DNA of 64,000 bases from Terfezia claveryi (GCA_015179025.1 WHUX01000212.1:27162-91161), one strand, 5' to 3'. Shown: positions 46,900 through 58,134, counted from the stretch's first letter. Made by a program: numbers and translations. The notes: a model not told the origin generated them from the sequence alone.

Positions 46900-48133
46900 T
46901 CTATTTCTATTTACAATATCTTCAGCACGAATACTTGTCAGACTACCCAATGTGACTTGTACATGATTAGCCCATTCTTCCATTCACTGACTTTGTACTA
47001 TATCATCGTCTAGGTTAAGCTGATCCATCAACTCATATACTGAATAGAGCTGCTGTTGTACCTGCTCAAAGCTTTCCCGTACCCGACTAATGATATTTGC
47101 TCTCTCAGGATTCCATCCACTACTCTCATTTTCAACCTACACAGTACCTATAGTCTCATAGACTTCCATACCACACTCCTCAAACATCATTAAGTATACC
47201 TTCCACTGCACCATAGTCAATACTTTGATTTCAGTATCAAGATGAAAAATGTGTTGGCAGAGAAGTAAGTATTGTCTGTGGAACTTGCAGTAACACTATA
47301 AATTCCCATCAAATATAGGCAACTCCTTTCCCTTCGCTATGCGCTCCTCAACAGCATCAAGCTCACGAGCAAGCAATTTCTGAATAGGAACCGGTAGCTG
47401 ACCTATTTCTGCATACTGTTTTCTACAAACAGCAAGTTTACGATTTCGGAAGTGACTTTTAGCCACTTCAGCCCGATTATCAACATCATTTGCAGCATCT
47501 ATGATATTTAAAATCATACTATAAATTCCATGTGATGCCACTTGCCCTTTAGATAATCCTGCTCCAGACTTGAGTTTGCGATGCCATGCTTCACAGGCAT
47601 TTGTAGTGGTAGCTTGAAGGAGGAACGGACTATGCTGTCGAGCATACATTGCCCACTTGGGTGCATTCTGAAGCCAGTAGGTACGAATGTATTTTGCAGT
47701 TTCTTCATTAGCAGCCGCAATTGCCTGTTCACACAGCTCACGATTTTTGATCTCGGTAAAGCAATACATAGCATGCTTAAGAAGCTGATATATGGATTTG
47801 TTGGCATTAGAGCCAAGTCGCCAGAGGAGAGTTCGGTTTGAGTGCACAGAACAAAGAAGATGAGCAACTTCTTGCTCACCAGCATTGAGACCTGGAAATG
47901 CTAGGCGGATTGCACGCTATTCAATTGCAGAATTATCGGTCATAATATAACGCGGCTGCCATTTACCTAAAGATTATATAGATATTAATATAAGCCATTA
48001 GGGGGGGTATTGGCAAGTTGAAATTTATGCATACCACTACACCACTGCTGTATATATCTTAATCCTTCAGCAATGATATCTCTATTCTCTCGCTCAACAA
48101 CTAAGTGTGCAGTCAGAATCCATAGATTATGCT
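46900..48133 (-). pseudogene. MULE transposase, C-terminal part
   Basis: Reading leftwards from the Gyp-2 insertion: NLWILTAHLVVERENRDII, then a likely intron (GTATGC at about 48033 to TTTAG near 47967), then YIMTDNSAIE with a stop in AIE*RA. The open segment 47847-47296 contains NACEAWHRKLK, the region before the C-terminal zinc-binding part of MULE transposases. A further segment to about 46900 reads VQVTLGSLTSIRAEDIV. At least two stops are present. The frame continues exactly across the retrotransposon from 54379. Confidence 0.75.
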
Positions 48134-48610
48134 TGTCACAACTGTCCTTTCCTAGCCAGGTTTGAGAGTCAGACGGCTCATTATTATTGATTGATATCGT
48201 TGTTATCTCTGTTCCCGAGATAAGGGGTCTCGGGAACCTTATTCCTTCCGGTGGCCTTGGCCAGGAAGGAAGCCTGTATATATACCTTGCTCTCTCCGCC
48301 CTCTCGTTGGATCCCCATCCAACGTCTTGTATATCTAATACAGGGCCTTGCTTCTCTCCACGTTGGTGTATCTCCCTTGTGCACCTCCTCGCCTTGTCTC
48401 TGCAGCCCAGCTGCCTCCCTTGACACATGCGGCAACTGCTTCCGCGTGTCTCGTGTCCCTTGCCCTCTGTCTCTCTTGCCTCTTGCCCTTGCCTCCCGTC
48501 TCAGCCTTCCCCTAGTCACACACGTAGCGTTCCTACGTGTGTCTTGCCCTAGCCTCTGCCTTCTCCCCGGCGTACCCCTTGGTCGCCTTGTTCCCAGAGC
48601 CCACGTTACA
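48134..48610 (+). repeat. 5' LTR of Gyp-2
   Basis: 477 bp. Features: TATATATA near 48278, followed about 25 bp later by the perfect hairpin CGTTGGAT-CCCC-ATCCAACG (48304-48323), which would sit at the start of the transcript, and AATACAGGG downstream. It ends CACGTTACA. Confidence 0.92.
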
Positions 48611-48645
48611 CTACGTTGGATCACTCTGATCAACCGGTACGCCCA

Positions 48646-49866
48646 ATGGCTGCCCAAGACACCACCCCCGCGCTCGCAGCCAGATTTCGAGCCTGGCAAG
48701 CTCTACCCATTCCCATGAACCAGGATGATTTCGGCAGCTATCGTCAGACCATTATCGATATATACCTGGCGGCGGATGCCTTAGGCCAACGACTGGAATT
48801 AGCCATACATGAAGGCCAACAAAAACAGACCAGAACCAATGACGAGGTCACGATACTCACCGAAGACCTCCTCTCCTGCCAGGCTGACCTCGCAACTGCC
48901 CAGAACGACTTGATCAATGAAAGAAGGACCATCCAGAGCCTGAATAGAGCCCTGGACACAATCCAAGCAGCCCCAGCACCCCAAGCACTATAGGCACCCA
49001 AGACCCAGGATCTCCCTACCCCGCCAAAGTTCAATGGCGACAGAACTCGCCTGAAAGCCTAGAAAAATTCCATCAAAATCAAACTAACTGGGGATGCTGC
49101 AAAATTCCCTACCGTTCAGCACCGATTAGCTTATGTATACGGCCTGTTGGAGGGCAGAGCTTTGGACCAGGTCCAACCCTATGTGCTCGATGACCGCTTC
49201 AACCTCCCTGATGTTGCTGCTCTGCTCACAATCCTCGACCGTGCCTTCAGAGACCCAGACCCCGTGGGTACAGCAACTCGCGCTCTCCGAGCACTAAAAC
49301 AGAAGGGCCATGACCTCTCAACATACGTGGCAGAATTCTCAAGGTTGGCAGCGGAGGTGGAGTGGAACGATCGGGTGAAGCTGGAACAGTTCGAAGAAGG
49401 CCTCAATATTGAGCTCAAACAGGCCCTCCTCCAATCTCCAGATGTTAAAACCCTGGATGAATTCATTTATCAGGCATCCAAGATGGAGCAAAAGATGGCT
49501 AGGTTGAGAGTCCAGGTCAGCGCCCCCAGTACCTATTGGCCTCCTGTTAGAGCCCAGCACCTCCAGCAACAAACTTGACCCCAGAACCCTAGCCCTCAGA
49601 CGCAAGCTACAGCCAATAAGCCAGCCCACCCATCCCTGGTGGTGGGCGGCACCACCCCCATGGATTTATCATCAGGAAGGCCCCGCCTGACACAAGAAGA
49701 GAGGGAACGTCGCCGCAACAATGGGTTGTGCATTGCCTATGGGAAAGGGGACCACTTTATTGCGGCATGTCCCCTCCGAAAAAACCGCTCCCTGGCCGCT
49801 CATGCCATCTCGGAAGCCCGGATCGAGGAGGTTGATGAGGCGGGAAAAGCCCTGTCCCTTGCCTAG
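48646..49866 (+). pseudogene. gag of Gyp-2, one frame with three internal stops
   Basis: The ATG at 48646 (MAAQDTTPALAARFRAW) opens a frame that stays in register to 49866 but is cut by TAG at 48991, TAG near 49060 and TGA at 49576. A coiled-coil N-terminal part (48750-48960) precedes a retrotransposon gag core (PKFNGDR, then ALRALKQKGHDLSTYVAEF). The nucleocapsid knuckle near 49729-49770 reads CIAYGKGDHFIAAC, so the second Cys is Tyr, which should abolish zinc binding. The terminal TAG at 49864 also looks like a CAG transition, so gag and pol may once have been continuous. Confidence 0.85.
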
Positions 49867-49879
49867 TCACTGACACTAG

Positions 49880-52800
49880 CAAAGGACCTACCCCAGGCCA
49901 TTTGTCTTTGTCTGCATTTTCTGTTTCTTCCGCTGTTGACGAATCTCGCTTGTTCAGCGAGCATTTTGTTGTATCTATCTCCCTTAATATCAATGATAGA
50001 ACAATCACCACGTCAGCCCTTATAGATTGCGGAGCTTCAGGAATTGCCTTCATTGACCAGGCCTTTGTCAGTAAATTCTCCATACCCACGTCAAAGCTAA
50101 AAACCCCCCATGTTCTGGATGTCATCGACGGTCGACCCATCTCCTCTGGGGATATCACCGATATGCGTGCGTGCCTGCCCTGGTCGGGGATCACTCCGAA
50201 GCCCTCCCGATGTTTGTGACTAAGCTCAAATACCCGATTGTGCTCGGAATCCCATGGCTAAGAATGCACGATGTATCGGTCAGCTTCGGCTCTTATACCC
50301 TGCAGTTCAATAGCCAGTTTTGCAAAAAACACTGCGGGAATCCGAAGGCCACCGTTACTGGGCTGTGTGCCCTGCCACCCCCGGTAACCTACCCGACCCA
50401 GGTGGTGCACCTGCCTGCGCACCTCGATGCCAATTCCCCCGTTCCCCCCGTTCCCCCCGTTCCTCCCGTTCCTCCGTTCCCCCCGTTCCCCCTACTCCCC
50501 CTGTTCAACCTCCCCCAAAGCCCCTGAATATTAGCTTTATTGGGGCAGGGCTTTCGCTTATCTCACAAGGAGACACAAGCTGAAGGCGCATGCCCTTTCC
50601 ATACATGAGAGGAACCTGGAAATCAACAAGATGCGACCTAAGGAGGAGTGGAAGGCCATGGTCCCAGATGAATACCACGAGTTTATTGATCTGTTCTCGG
50701 AAAAAGCCGCGGAGAAGCTGGCGCCCACCGACCATATGACCACACAATTCCGCTGGTAGAGGGTAAGACCCCCCCCTATGGGCCCCTCTACGGAATGTCC
50801 CGGGTGGAGCTGGAGGCCCTGAAGAAATACTTGGAGGAAAACCTCAACAAGAGCTTCATTCGCCATAGCTCTTCACCAGCGGGTGCCCCAGTGCTTTTCG
50901 TGAAGAAATGGACGGCTCTCTCTGGTTGTGTGTCGATTACCGGGGCCTAAACGAGATAACGGTCAAAAACAGGTACCCCCTACCCCTAATCCAGGAGACA
51001 TTAGCCAGGCTCTCCAAGGCCAAATGGTTCACCAAACTGGATTTAAGAGGGGCTTACAACCTGGTACGGATCGCCGAGGGGGAGGAGTGGAAAACTGCCT
51101 TCCGAACACGATATGGCCATTTTGAGTATAATGTGATGCCCTTTGGCCTAACCAATGCCCCTGCCTCCTTCCAGCACTTCATCAATGACACCTTGCGGGA
51201 TTTCCTCGATGTGTTCTGCACAGCTTACCTGGACGATATCCTCATATACTCGGACTCCCTAGCGGAACACAAAATCCATGTGAGGCAGGTGTTAGAGAAG
51301 CTGGAGAAGGCCGGATTATACCTGAAACCGGAGAAATGCGAGTTTCATGTGCAGGAGGTCAAGTATCTGGGGTTAATCATCACTACAGAAGGTATCAGGA
51401 TGGACCCCACCAAGGTTACCGCTGTCCAGGAATGGCAAATCCCAGCAAATCTTAAGGATGTCCAGGCCTTTCTAGGATTCGCCAACTTTTACCGACGGTT
51501 CATTCTAGGATATTCCAAGATCGTGGCCCCCCTCACAGCCCTGACCAAAAAGGACCGGCGATTCCACTGGAGTCCAGAAGCCCAATCCGCCTTCCAGAAC
51601 CTCAAGGAAGCCTTCTGCTCAGCTCCCATACTAGCTCACTTTGATCCCGATAGCGAGTGTATCGTGGAAACGGATGCCTCCGACTATGTCTCCGCCGGAA
51701 TCCTGTCCCAGTATGTCAATGGAGTCCTCCACCCGGTGCCTATTTCTCCAAAAAGCACTCCCCGGCGGAGTGTAATTACGAGATCTATGATAAGGAGTTA
51801 ATGGCCATTGTGCGAGCATTCGAGGAGTGGAGGCCACACCTAGAGTCAGCCAAGGGGATCATCGAGGTGCTATCCGATCATAAGAATCTTGAGTACTTCA
51901 CACCACTAAGCTGCTGAACCGACGGCAGGCTAGGTGGTCGGAGTTCTTATCTCGATTCAACTTCAAGATCAAGTATCGGCCTGGAAAAGCTGGGGGTAAG
52001 CCGGACGCACTGACCAGGAGATCAGGAGATCTCCCTAAAGGGGGGGATGAAAGGCTAAAGTACCAAAATCAGGTGGTACTGAAACCTGAAAATCTCGACC
52101 TGGCGGCCACTAGCCATGCTGATGCTGATGCTGCTGATGCTGATGCTGATGCTGATGCTGATGCTGATGCTGATGCTGATGCTGATGCTGATGCTGATGC
52201 TGATGCTGATGCTGATGCTGATGCTAAAGCTGAAGCGAACCCAGGAGCAGATCTCCTTCTGCGGATACAACGGGCATATGCGGAGGACGACCTGGTTAAG
52301 GATATAATCGCGCAGTGGAGTCTGGACAGCGCCGTCACACCAAGATTTCCCTAGCCGAGTGCACCACTCAGGACGGCCTCCTATACCACCTAGATCGCTC
52401 TATATACCTGAAGGGGAGCTGCGGAGGCAGCTGATCAAGGAACACCATGATACCCTGCTGCAGGTCACCCTGGAGTGGCTAAGAGTTAGAACTACTAGCT
52501 AGACAATACACATGGATGACCAGCGAAAGGAGGTAGAACAGTACATACGGAACTGCCATATCTGCAAGCGTGCAAAACCCACTCATCATGCCCCCTACGG
52601 AACTTTGAAGCCCCTGGAGATCCCGGATCGGCCCTGGCAACACCTGACCATGGACTTCGTAACTGGGTTGCTGAAGGACTCGGGATTCAATGCCATCCTG
52701 ATGGTGGTGGATCGGTTGACGAAGATGAGGCATGTTATACCTTGCCGAGATACCTGCTCCGCTCCAGAGTTAGCCAACCTCTACCTCAATAATGTATTCC

Positions 52801-53706
52801 GGTACCATGGCCTCCCTGAATCGATCGTGTCCGACCGAGGCCCTCAGTTTACCTCAGAATTCTGGCAAGCCTTCTGCGAACTTCTGGGGATCAAAGTTCG
52901 TCTGTCAACAGCTTACCACCCCCAGACGGACGCCAATCGGAAAGGATGAATGCGATTATGGAACAGTATCTGCGGGCCTTCGTCAGCTACCAGCAGAACA
53001 ACTGGGTTTCATTGCTAGCAACCTGCGAATTTGCCGCCAACAACCAGTTCTCCGAGTCGCTGAAAACGTCCCCATTCCTGGCCAATTATGGCTGGCACCC
53101 TCGGTTCGTAGACTCCCTAGCACCTCTGCGCAAGGCCAGGGAGAATGCCCCAGCCAAGGAGTTCGCCACGCAGATTTCTGAACTCCACTCTACCCTGAAG
53201 ACTGAGTTGGGTTATGCTCAGGTCAGGCAAGCAGAATATGCCAACGGGTCTAGGTTACCAGCCCCCCGATACCAGCCAGGAGACAAGGTTTGGCTCTCCA
53301 GCCGCCATTTCCGGACAGAACGCCCTTCCCGCAAGCTTGACCATAAGTTCCTGGGTCCCTTCGAAGTGCTGGGGGCCGTGGGCACTCACGCTTACCGCCT
53401 GAGGTTCCCCAGAGACATCAAACGCCACCCAGTTGTCCATGTCTCCGAGATCGAGCCCTCCGCGGACGACCCTCTCCCGGCCAGAAACACCCTCCACCTC
53501 CCCCCGTGGTTATCGAAGGTGAGGAGGAATGGGAGGTAGAGGAAGTGCTGGACTCCCGAAGAAGGTATGGGCACCTGCAATATAAGGTCAAATGGCTGGG
53601 AGATGAGGAGACGACCTGGCAACCAGCGGAGGACCTGGAAAACGCACAGGACTTGGTCACCCTGTTCCACCAGCGTTACCCCCGGAAGCCTCGCCCCGCC
53701 CAATGA
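49880..53706 (+). pseudogene. pol of Gyp-2 (protease, RT, RNase H, integrase, chromodomain), frameshifted
   Basis: Protease: ALIDCGASG near 50020, with Cys for the usual Ser/Thr. RT: 50590-51500, with [25 protein letters not shown] and YLDDILIYS. RNase H: 51500-52010 ([19 protein letters not shown]). A microsatellite tract lies at 52116-52225. Integrase: 52250-53150, with CHICKRAK, MDFVTGLL and SDRGPQFTSEFW; the third catalytic region is broken by a one-base deletion near 52932. Chromodomain: 53520-53700 (YKVKWLGDEETTWQ). Frame changes near 50200, 50757, 51750, 51916 and 52932 inactivate it. Domain order and terminal chromodomain mark a chromovirus. Confidence 0.9.
52116..52225 (+). repeat. 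(GATGCT)n microsatellite inside Gyp-2 pol
   Basis: About 18 units of GATGCT, with one GCT insertion near 52133, encode an (Asp-Ala)n run between RNase H and integrase without breaking the frame. Antisense open frames here are artefacts. Confidence 0.95.
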
Positions 53707-53897
53707 TGTTCTTGTCGTCCTGGAATTGGTTATTAGGGTTGTTATTGTCGCTGTTGTTGGGATTATTGTTGGTACGAACTTCGGCATTGGGGTTGTGTTA
53801 TGGTTATTGGTTTAGTCGCCTGTTTTGTTTGTTTGTTTTTGTCTTGCCTTTCGCCTTGTCTTTCGTCGCTGGGGCTCCGAGCCTAAAGCGGGGATAG

Positions 53898-54373
53898 TGT
53901 CACAACTGTCCTTTCCTAGCCAGGTTTGAGAGTCGGACGGCTCGTTATTGTTGATTGATATCATTGTTATCTCTGTTCCCGAGATAAGGGGTCTCGGGAA
54001 CCTTATTCCTTCCGGTGGCCTTGGCAGGAAGGAAGCCTGTATATATACCTTGCTCTCTCCGCCCTCTCGTTGGATCCCCATCCAACGTCTTGTATATCCA
54101 ATACAGGGCCTTGCTTCTCTCCACGTTGGTGTATCTCCCTTGTGCACCTCCTCGCCTTGTCTCTGCAGCCCAGCTGCCTCCCTTGACACACGCGGCAACT
54201 GCTTCCGCATGTCTCGTGTCCCTTGCCCTCTGTCTCTCTTGCCTCTTGCCCTTGCCTCCCGTCTCAGCCTTCCCCTAGTCACACACGTAGCGTTCCTACG
54301 TGTGTCTTGCCCTAGCCTCTGCCTTCTCCCCGGCGTACCCCTTGGTCGCCTTGTTCCCAGAGCCCACGTTACA
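53898..54373 (+). repeat. 3' LTR of Gyp-2
   Basis: 476 bp, differing from the 5' LTR at only about ten sites by eye (for example AGTCGGACGG against AGTCAGACGG, TTGGCAGG against TTGGCCAGG). It is preceded by AAAGCGGGGATAG, a short purine-rich tract in the position of the polypurine primer. Confidence 0.92.
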
Positions 54374-54378
54374 ATGCT

Positions 54379-55282
54379 CATTACGAACAAGAAATGAAAA
54401 CATATTGTGACCCTACCGGTTGAGCTTATGTGTAGCATCAAATTGTGTAAACCAGCCTCGCCTTTGCAGTATCAAAAGTCTTGTAGGATGAGCAAAAACC
54501 AACCCCCATCTTTGCTCTTTCTTATTATCGACTATATGCAGTTGTTCAAAAAACCACCCTCGTTCAGTTAACAAACTGCAAGCATGAAGAATATCATCCT
54601 CAAACAGCTTGCTATGTGGAAGTACCCGAAGGTCTGCTGACCCCAATCCATCCTTTAGATTCCGAATATCTTGTTTATACACCGAGTTTATTAGCTATAT
54701 TATACCTATCAATCAACATAGTTATACAAACGTTCTTAAAGATGAGCCACCAAGCTCTTTTAGCCGCTCAGAGCCTTCATGTGTACCTGTGCCATGGACA
54801 GCATGGTAAATCTGAGCAGCAGAATAATTTTTGGCTGCTTCGGCCTTGATATACTCTACTAATATACTTGGTTTTTTTATCTTGAAGCTCTCCTCAATAT
54901 CATGGATATGGGTATGTTCATCAAGGCGCTCAACTATAACTGCTGTACTGTCAACTGGATGCGAGACCTTAATTCGGACATTGCAAAGGTCGGCGTTTCG
55001 AATACTGCTCTGCCGGCATTTAATAACCTTGCCATCGGCATCTGCAACTTGAGTGATGCTTAACTTCCTACTTTTCTGAAGCCTGCACTCATATTTCTGA
55101 ACACGTACTGTACCATAAGCTTGCAGCAGCTCTTACTGAAGCTTTGAATATACCGAGTCCACATACGGTCATATCTCATCAAATATTTGGGGGGATATAG
55201 TAACTGGTTTGCTGAGCTCGAATAACATAGTGCGGTAGCGCAGAGCATCAGCGGAGATTGGCATCATGGCTTCGGTAGACAT
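54379..55282 (-). pseudogene. MULE transposase, N-terminal part
   Basis: ATG at 55282 (MSTEAMMPISADALRYRTM) lies just inside the right inverted repeat. A DNA-binding-type region (SVYSKLQ..., RLQKSRKLSITQVADADGK) is followed by IVERLDEHTHIHDIEESFK and, in 54682-54413, the start of the catalytic domain with WFTQFDATHKLNR; FDATHK carries the first Asp of the MULE DDE core. Stops occur near 55189, 55140, 54727 and 54413. The last codons run into SFLVRNEH, cut by Gyp-2, and continue at 48133 in the same frame. Confidence 0.8.
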
Positions 55283-55368
55283 TTTGATAGTGTTCACGGT
55301 GATATTGTATTTGCGGTGATATTGTGATATGGTATATACCTGACAACCTCGTGCCTGTAGTAACACCT

Positions 55369-55477
55369 CGTCATGACAAGCCCCTTTTCTGAATTCTAAA
55401 GCAGCTAGATATCTAAGCTGTTGCTTTTCCTTAATAGGATAGTACAATTGTTAGTGTGTTCTGCTTGAATGCCTCCC
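55369..55477 (-). repeat. Right terminal inverted repeat of the MULE
   Basis: Complement of 46740-46848. Ends GCCTCCC at 55477, next to AAGTGGCGCG. Confidence 0.8.
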
Positions 55478-55612
55478 AAGTGGCGCGAACTACAGTAGCC
55501 TTCTTAAAATCTAAGTGCCGTGCACGGGTGGCCAAGCTGTTGCCACTTTCAACGGTGACTAAAAAGTGGCCTAAGAAAACACTAATATTGGCACCAGACC
55601 CTCGTGTGCATA

Positions 55613-56206
55613 CAGTCAAACCTTGCTAAACCGGACTGCATAAATCCCCAGGATTTAGACTAGCGTCCGGTATAACAAATTTTGCGGGCGGGAGCAAAGG
55701 AAAGAAGCATATTGGAAGACACAGACATAATTCTATAGTTAATAATAAGTAAAGATCTTTAATCGTTCTGACAGTGTAAGGAGGTCGCTAATACTATTAT
55801 AGCATGAGTGTTAAGCGGGCTTTCTCTCTGAGAAAGAAATACGGTATGAGATCTGTCAACCGCTTTTTCCAAAGCATGTCTGTTTCTGCTCTTGCTTTTC
55901 CGCACTCCAACTCAGCTCTCCATTCAAGACTTGGTTGATACTATTGGTCAGGCACAAGAAGGACTTAGTCTAAATATTATCAGCAGAAGCATAAGGTTCA
56001 AGCATCACTTAAGGACTTCTGGGTTCCAACTTCCTCTTCCTCAGATACCCCGTCCGGTTCTGCTAATTAATTTTCTATGTATATATTTTTTTTATTCTTG
56101 AGATTGCTTGTCCGGTCCGGCTTACTATTTGTCCGGTATAGCCAAAGCCCGTCCGTAATAGCAAGTTTTCCGGTTAAAGGCGTTCCGGTTTAGCAAGGTT
56201 TGGCTG
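55613..56206. mobile_element. 594 bp mariner-type MITE with TA target duplication
   Basis: Terminal inverted repeats CAGTCAAACCTTGCTAAACC (left) and the complement of GGTTTAGCAAGGTTTGGCTG (right) match over about 23 bp with one mismatch, and each end abuts TA (55611-55612, 56207-56208). Sub-terminal GTCCGGTATA motifs also face each other. There is no transposase. This is the layout of Tc1/mariner (Fot1/Pogo-like) derived MITEs. Confidence 0.85.
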
Positions 56207-56208
56207 TA

Positions 56209-56646
56209 TGTGCGTGCTGGTAGGGGATCAGTATTGGTGGACACGCTGTTCGTCGTTGTCTGTTGTAGGTATTGTGGTCTGGGTGCTTGTGTCTGTTTTC
56301 GGTGTAGGAACTGGCATGGCCTGGCTGACCCATGCTGCGCCTCCTAGGTCTAAATACTTGTCAAAACATCTTCGGCATCGATCTTTATAAACTTCAGGAC
56401 TTCCCGTAGGCACCAATCTGCTTTATCTGTAGCGGCACAACGACCTCTGAAGTCATACTCCGTAGACTTGAAGAATATAAGCTTCATATACGCCTACACT
56501 CCTTCTTTGCAATCTCCCAAGCGGCAGCAAGTAGGTAAGGGTCAACTAGTCTGGTAACAAAATCTCCGCGTTCAATTGAATGTAGCCTTGAAAAATATCC
56601 ACAACACAGAGACAAAAAGAAGATAAAATCTACCACACTACAGTAG
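56209..56646 (-). other. Fragmentary minus-strand coding-like sequence, not recognised
   Basis: On the minus strand 56487 to about 56350 an open stretch begins MKLIFFKSTEYDFRGRC and another (56600-56490) reads RGDFVTRLVDPYLLAAAWE. They are in different frames with no clear splice links, so I cannot call a gene. They may be pieces of one decayed gene. Confidence 0.35.
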
Positions 56647-56647
56647 G

Positions 56648-56836
56648 TTTTATTTTTTATTTTTTTTTTATTTTTTTTTAACTCAGTAGGTACTCGTGTG
56701 CGCAACCTTAGGGATCGCATGACGAGCCACCGGGTGGGTTCAAGGCTAAACTAAACTATGTACGATATCGATAAGTGACCGCTTCCTACCGGTGATCACC
56801 CACTACTGTACATACTAGCCTGGCGATGCAAGCCAG
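56648..56836 (-). mobile_element. SINE-a: A-tailed short retroposon (candidate tRNA-derived SINE)
   Basis: On the minus strand it starts near CTAGTCTGGCTTGCATCGCC (tRNA box A-like TAGTCTGG) and has a box B-like CCTTGAACCCACC. Its 3' part CCGGTGGCTCGTCATG...GAGTACCTACTGAGT is shared with SINE-b, and it ends in an A-rich tail (56648-56681 as T on the plus strand). Clear flanking duplications were not found. Confidence 0.6.
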
Positions 56837-57029
56837 ACTAGCAGACGAGATGCCTTGTTTTCTTCAGTCTATGGCCCTAGATGCTATACACCTTGGGGAT
56901 AAGTACGGTGACGCCAGTGTTCCCAACGGGCCGGCCAGTCCGGCCGTGAAGAAGGCCCATGCAGGTCTGGACCAGGTTGTTTCAGGCCCGCATGGACCTC
57001 GGCCTGAAGGGTGGCCTGGCCGGTTGGTA

Positions 57030-57500
57030 ACACTGCTCCTCCTTCCTCTCCTCTTTCTCCCGCTTCTCTCTCCTCTCCTTCCTCTCTGCATCATCCTTGG
57101 CTTCCCCGCCTCCGCCTCCAGCTTCCTCCTCTTCCTCTCTCCCTCCTCTCCTTTCTCTCCGTATCATCCTTGGCTTCCTCGTCCTGCGCCTCCTGCTTCT
57201 TCTCCGCTCTCCTGTTCTATCTCTCTATGTCTTCCTGGTCTTTCTCCAGCTTGGCCTCCTGCTTCTTTGCCTCCCTCTGGTTCCCTTCATCCACGACTAC
57301 AGCTCCTGTCCACTCATCCGAAGGAACATGAGCTAAGGGCCTATACTGCTGCCTATAGCGGATACAAATACCTGCCATGCTCTTTCCTCGGGAGTTGGGC
57401 TGGGTGCTGGGGCTGAGCAGGGCACTGGGACTGGGCAGGGCACTGGGACAGTGGGACTGGGCATGGTACTGGGACTGGGCATGGTACTGGAGGTAGTGGA
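57030..57500. repeat. Pyrimidine-rich tract and GGGACTGGGCA tandem repeat
   Basis: 57030-57260 is strongly CT-rich on the plus strand and includes a duplicated segment of about 90 bp (TCATCCTTGGCTTCC at about 57088 and 57166). 57405-57495 holds GGGACTGGGCA(G/T)GG(C/T)ACT units. The long plus-strand frame 56826-57416 and its Lys/Glu-rich minus-strand counterpart arise from this composition and are not called genes. Confidence 0.65.
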
Positions 57501-57994
57501 GTTGGCGTCGGAGGTGCGGTCGCTACAAAGAGTTCCTGCTAACGGTAACTACAAAGGGACAATGGTTGTCCCTTTGGTGGGAATTGACCACCAAATCTGT
57601 ATTTGGGTGCATCATATTGGCCTCTGAGGGTCCTAGAAACATGTCAGTGGAAAGACTCTGTTACCTGTAGGGCAAGGATTCTCCAGCACAAGGGGTACTG
57701 ACACGTCTTCACTCATCGGACAATGACATGGAGGCCCGTCAGCCACATTCCCAATACATAAGAACAAAAATATAGAAGCGACTTGCGCAAAGAGGAGTCC
57801 TGATACCATGGCCGTGAGTCTGCAGTATGGTAGTAAGGGAGATGGTAAGAACCAGATGATGTGTAGGAGGAGATCTGGAAGAGAAATAATGGAGAGGTGG
57901 TCTACTTTTGTGGTATCGGCGCATCTAGCGCATGTCGAATACCAGGTCTGCGGGTCCGCGCTAGGGCTGCTATCGCAACCGTAGCAGCTTCCGC

Positions 57995-58134
57995 AACACA
58001 ATAGATACGGGTTATGTAGCCTGGTTACCAGTAGATAGGGGTCGCTCTGAATCCACCCGGGTTTCCGGGTAGCTCATCATAGTCCCGTTGGGACCGAATA
58101 TGAGTGGTGAGTATTTAAAAATAAAAATAAAAAA
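57995..58134 (+). mobile_element. SINE-c: A-tailed short retroposon with 6 bp target duplication
   Basis: TTCCGC flanks it on both sides (57989-57994, 58135-58140). The body contains GTAGCCTGGTTACCAG (box A-like), CTGAATCCACCCGGG (box B-like) and GGTAGCTCATCATAG, and ends GTGAGTATTTAAAAATAAAA. The 3' half is homologous to SINE-b and more distantly to SINE-a. Removing it restores one reading frame of the minus-strand pseudogene. Confidence 0.7.

Larger units (their letters stand above)
48134..54373 (+). mobile_element. Gyp-2: 6.24 kb chromodomain Ty3/gypsy retrotransposon with a perfect 5 bp target duplication
   Basis: LTRs at 48134-48610 and 53898-54373, both TGTCACAACTG...CACGTTACA, are almost identical, so the insertion is recent. 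ATGCT is duplicated at 48129-48133 and 54374-54378. The internal order is gag, protease, RT, RNase H, integrase, chromodomain, all on the plus strand. Three gag stops and several frameshifts make this copy non-autonomous. It sits inside the MULE transposase in opposite orientation. Confidence 0.95.
46740..55477 (-). mobile_element. Mutator-like element (MULE) split by a gypsy insertion
   Basis: Near-identical inverted repeats of about 109 bp mark the ends: 46740-46848 (GGGAGGCATTCAAGCAG...) and 55369-55477 (complement). Between them, and on both sides of Gyp-2, lies one transposase frame on the minus strand. Without Gyp-2 the element would be about 2.5 kb. Flanking 9-11 bp do not match, so no target duplication is recognised. 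Next to the left repeat about 30 bp present at the right end are missing. Confidence 0.8.

Noticed and set aside
46770..46955. Plus-strand 61-codon frame starting MYYPIKEKQQLRYL as a gene
   Set aside because: It is the left inverted repeat of the MULE; the same peptide arises from the right repeat on the minus strand.
52055..52354. Ser-Ile and Leu-Met repeat open frames
   Set aside because: They are alternate readings of the GATGCT microsatellite in Gyp-2 pol.
46740..55477. 9-11 bp target duplication around the MULE
   Set aside because: GCATATAGTC and AAGTGGCGCG are unrelated; a later deletion or rearrangement may have removed it.
56864..57167. Lys/Glu-rich minus-strand frames resembling a coiled coil
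   Set aside because: Complement of the pyrimidine tract; frames switch within the tract and no start or flanking domain is visible.
56826..57416. 196-codon proline/serine/leucine-rich plus-strand frame
   Set aside because: Spans SINE-a's head and a CT-rich tract; no domain, and composition explains the lack of stops.
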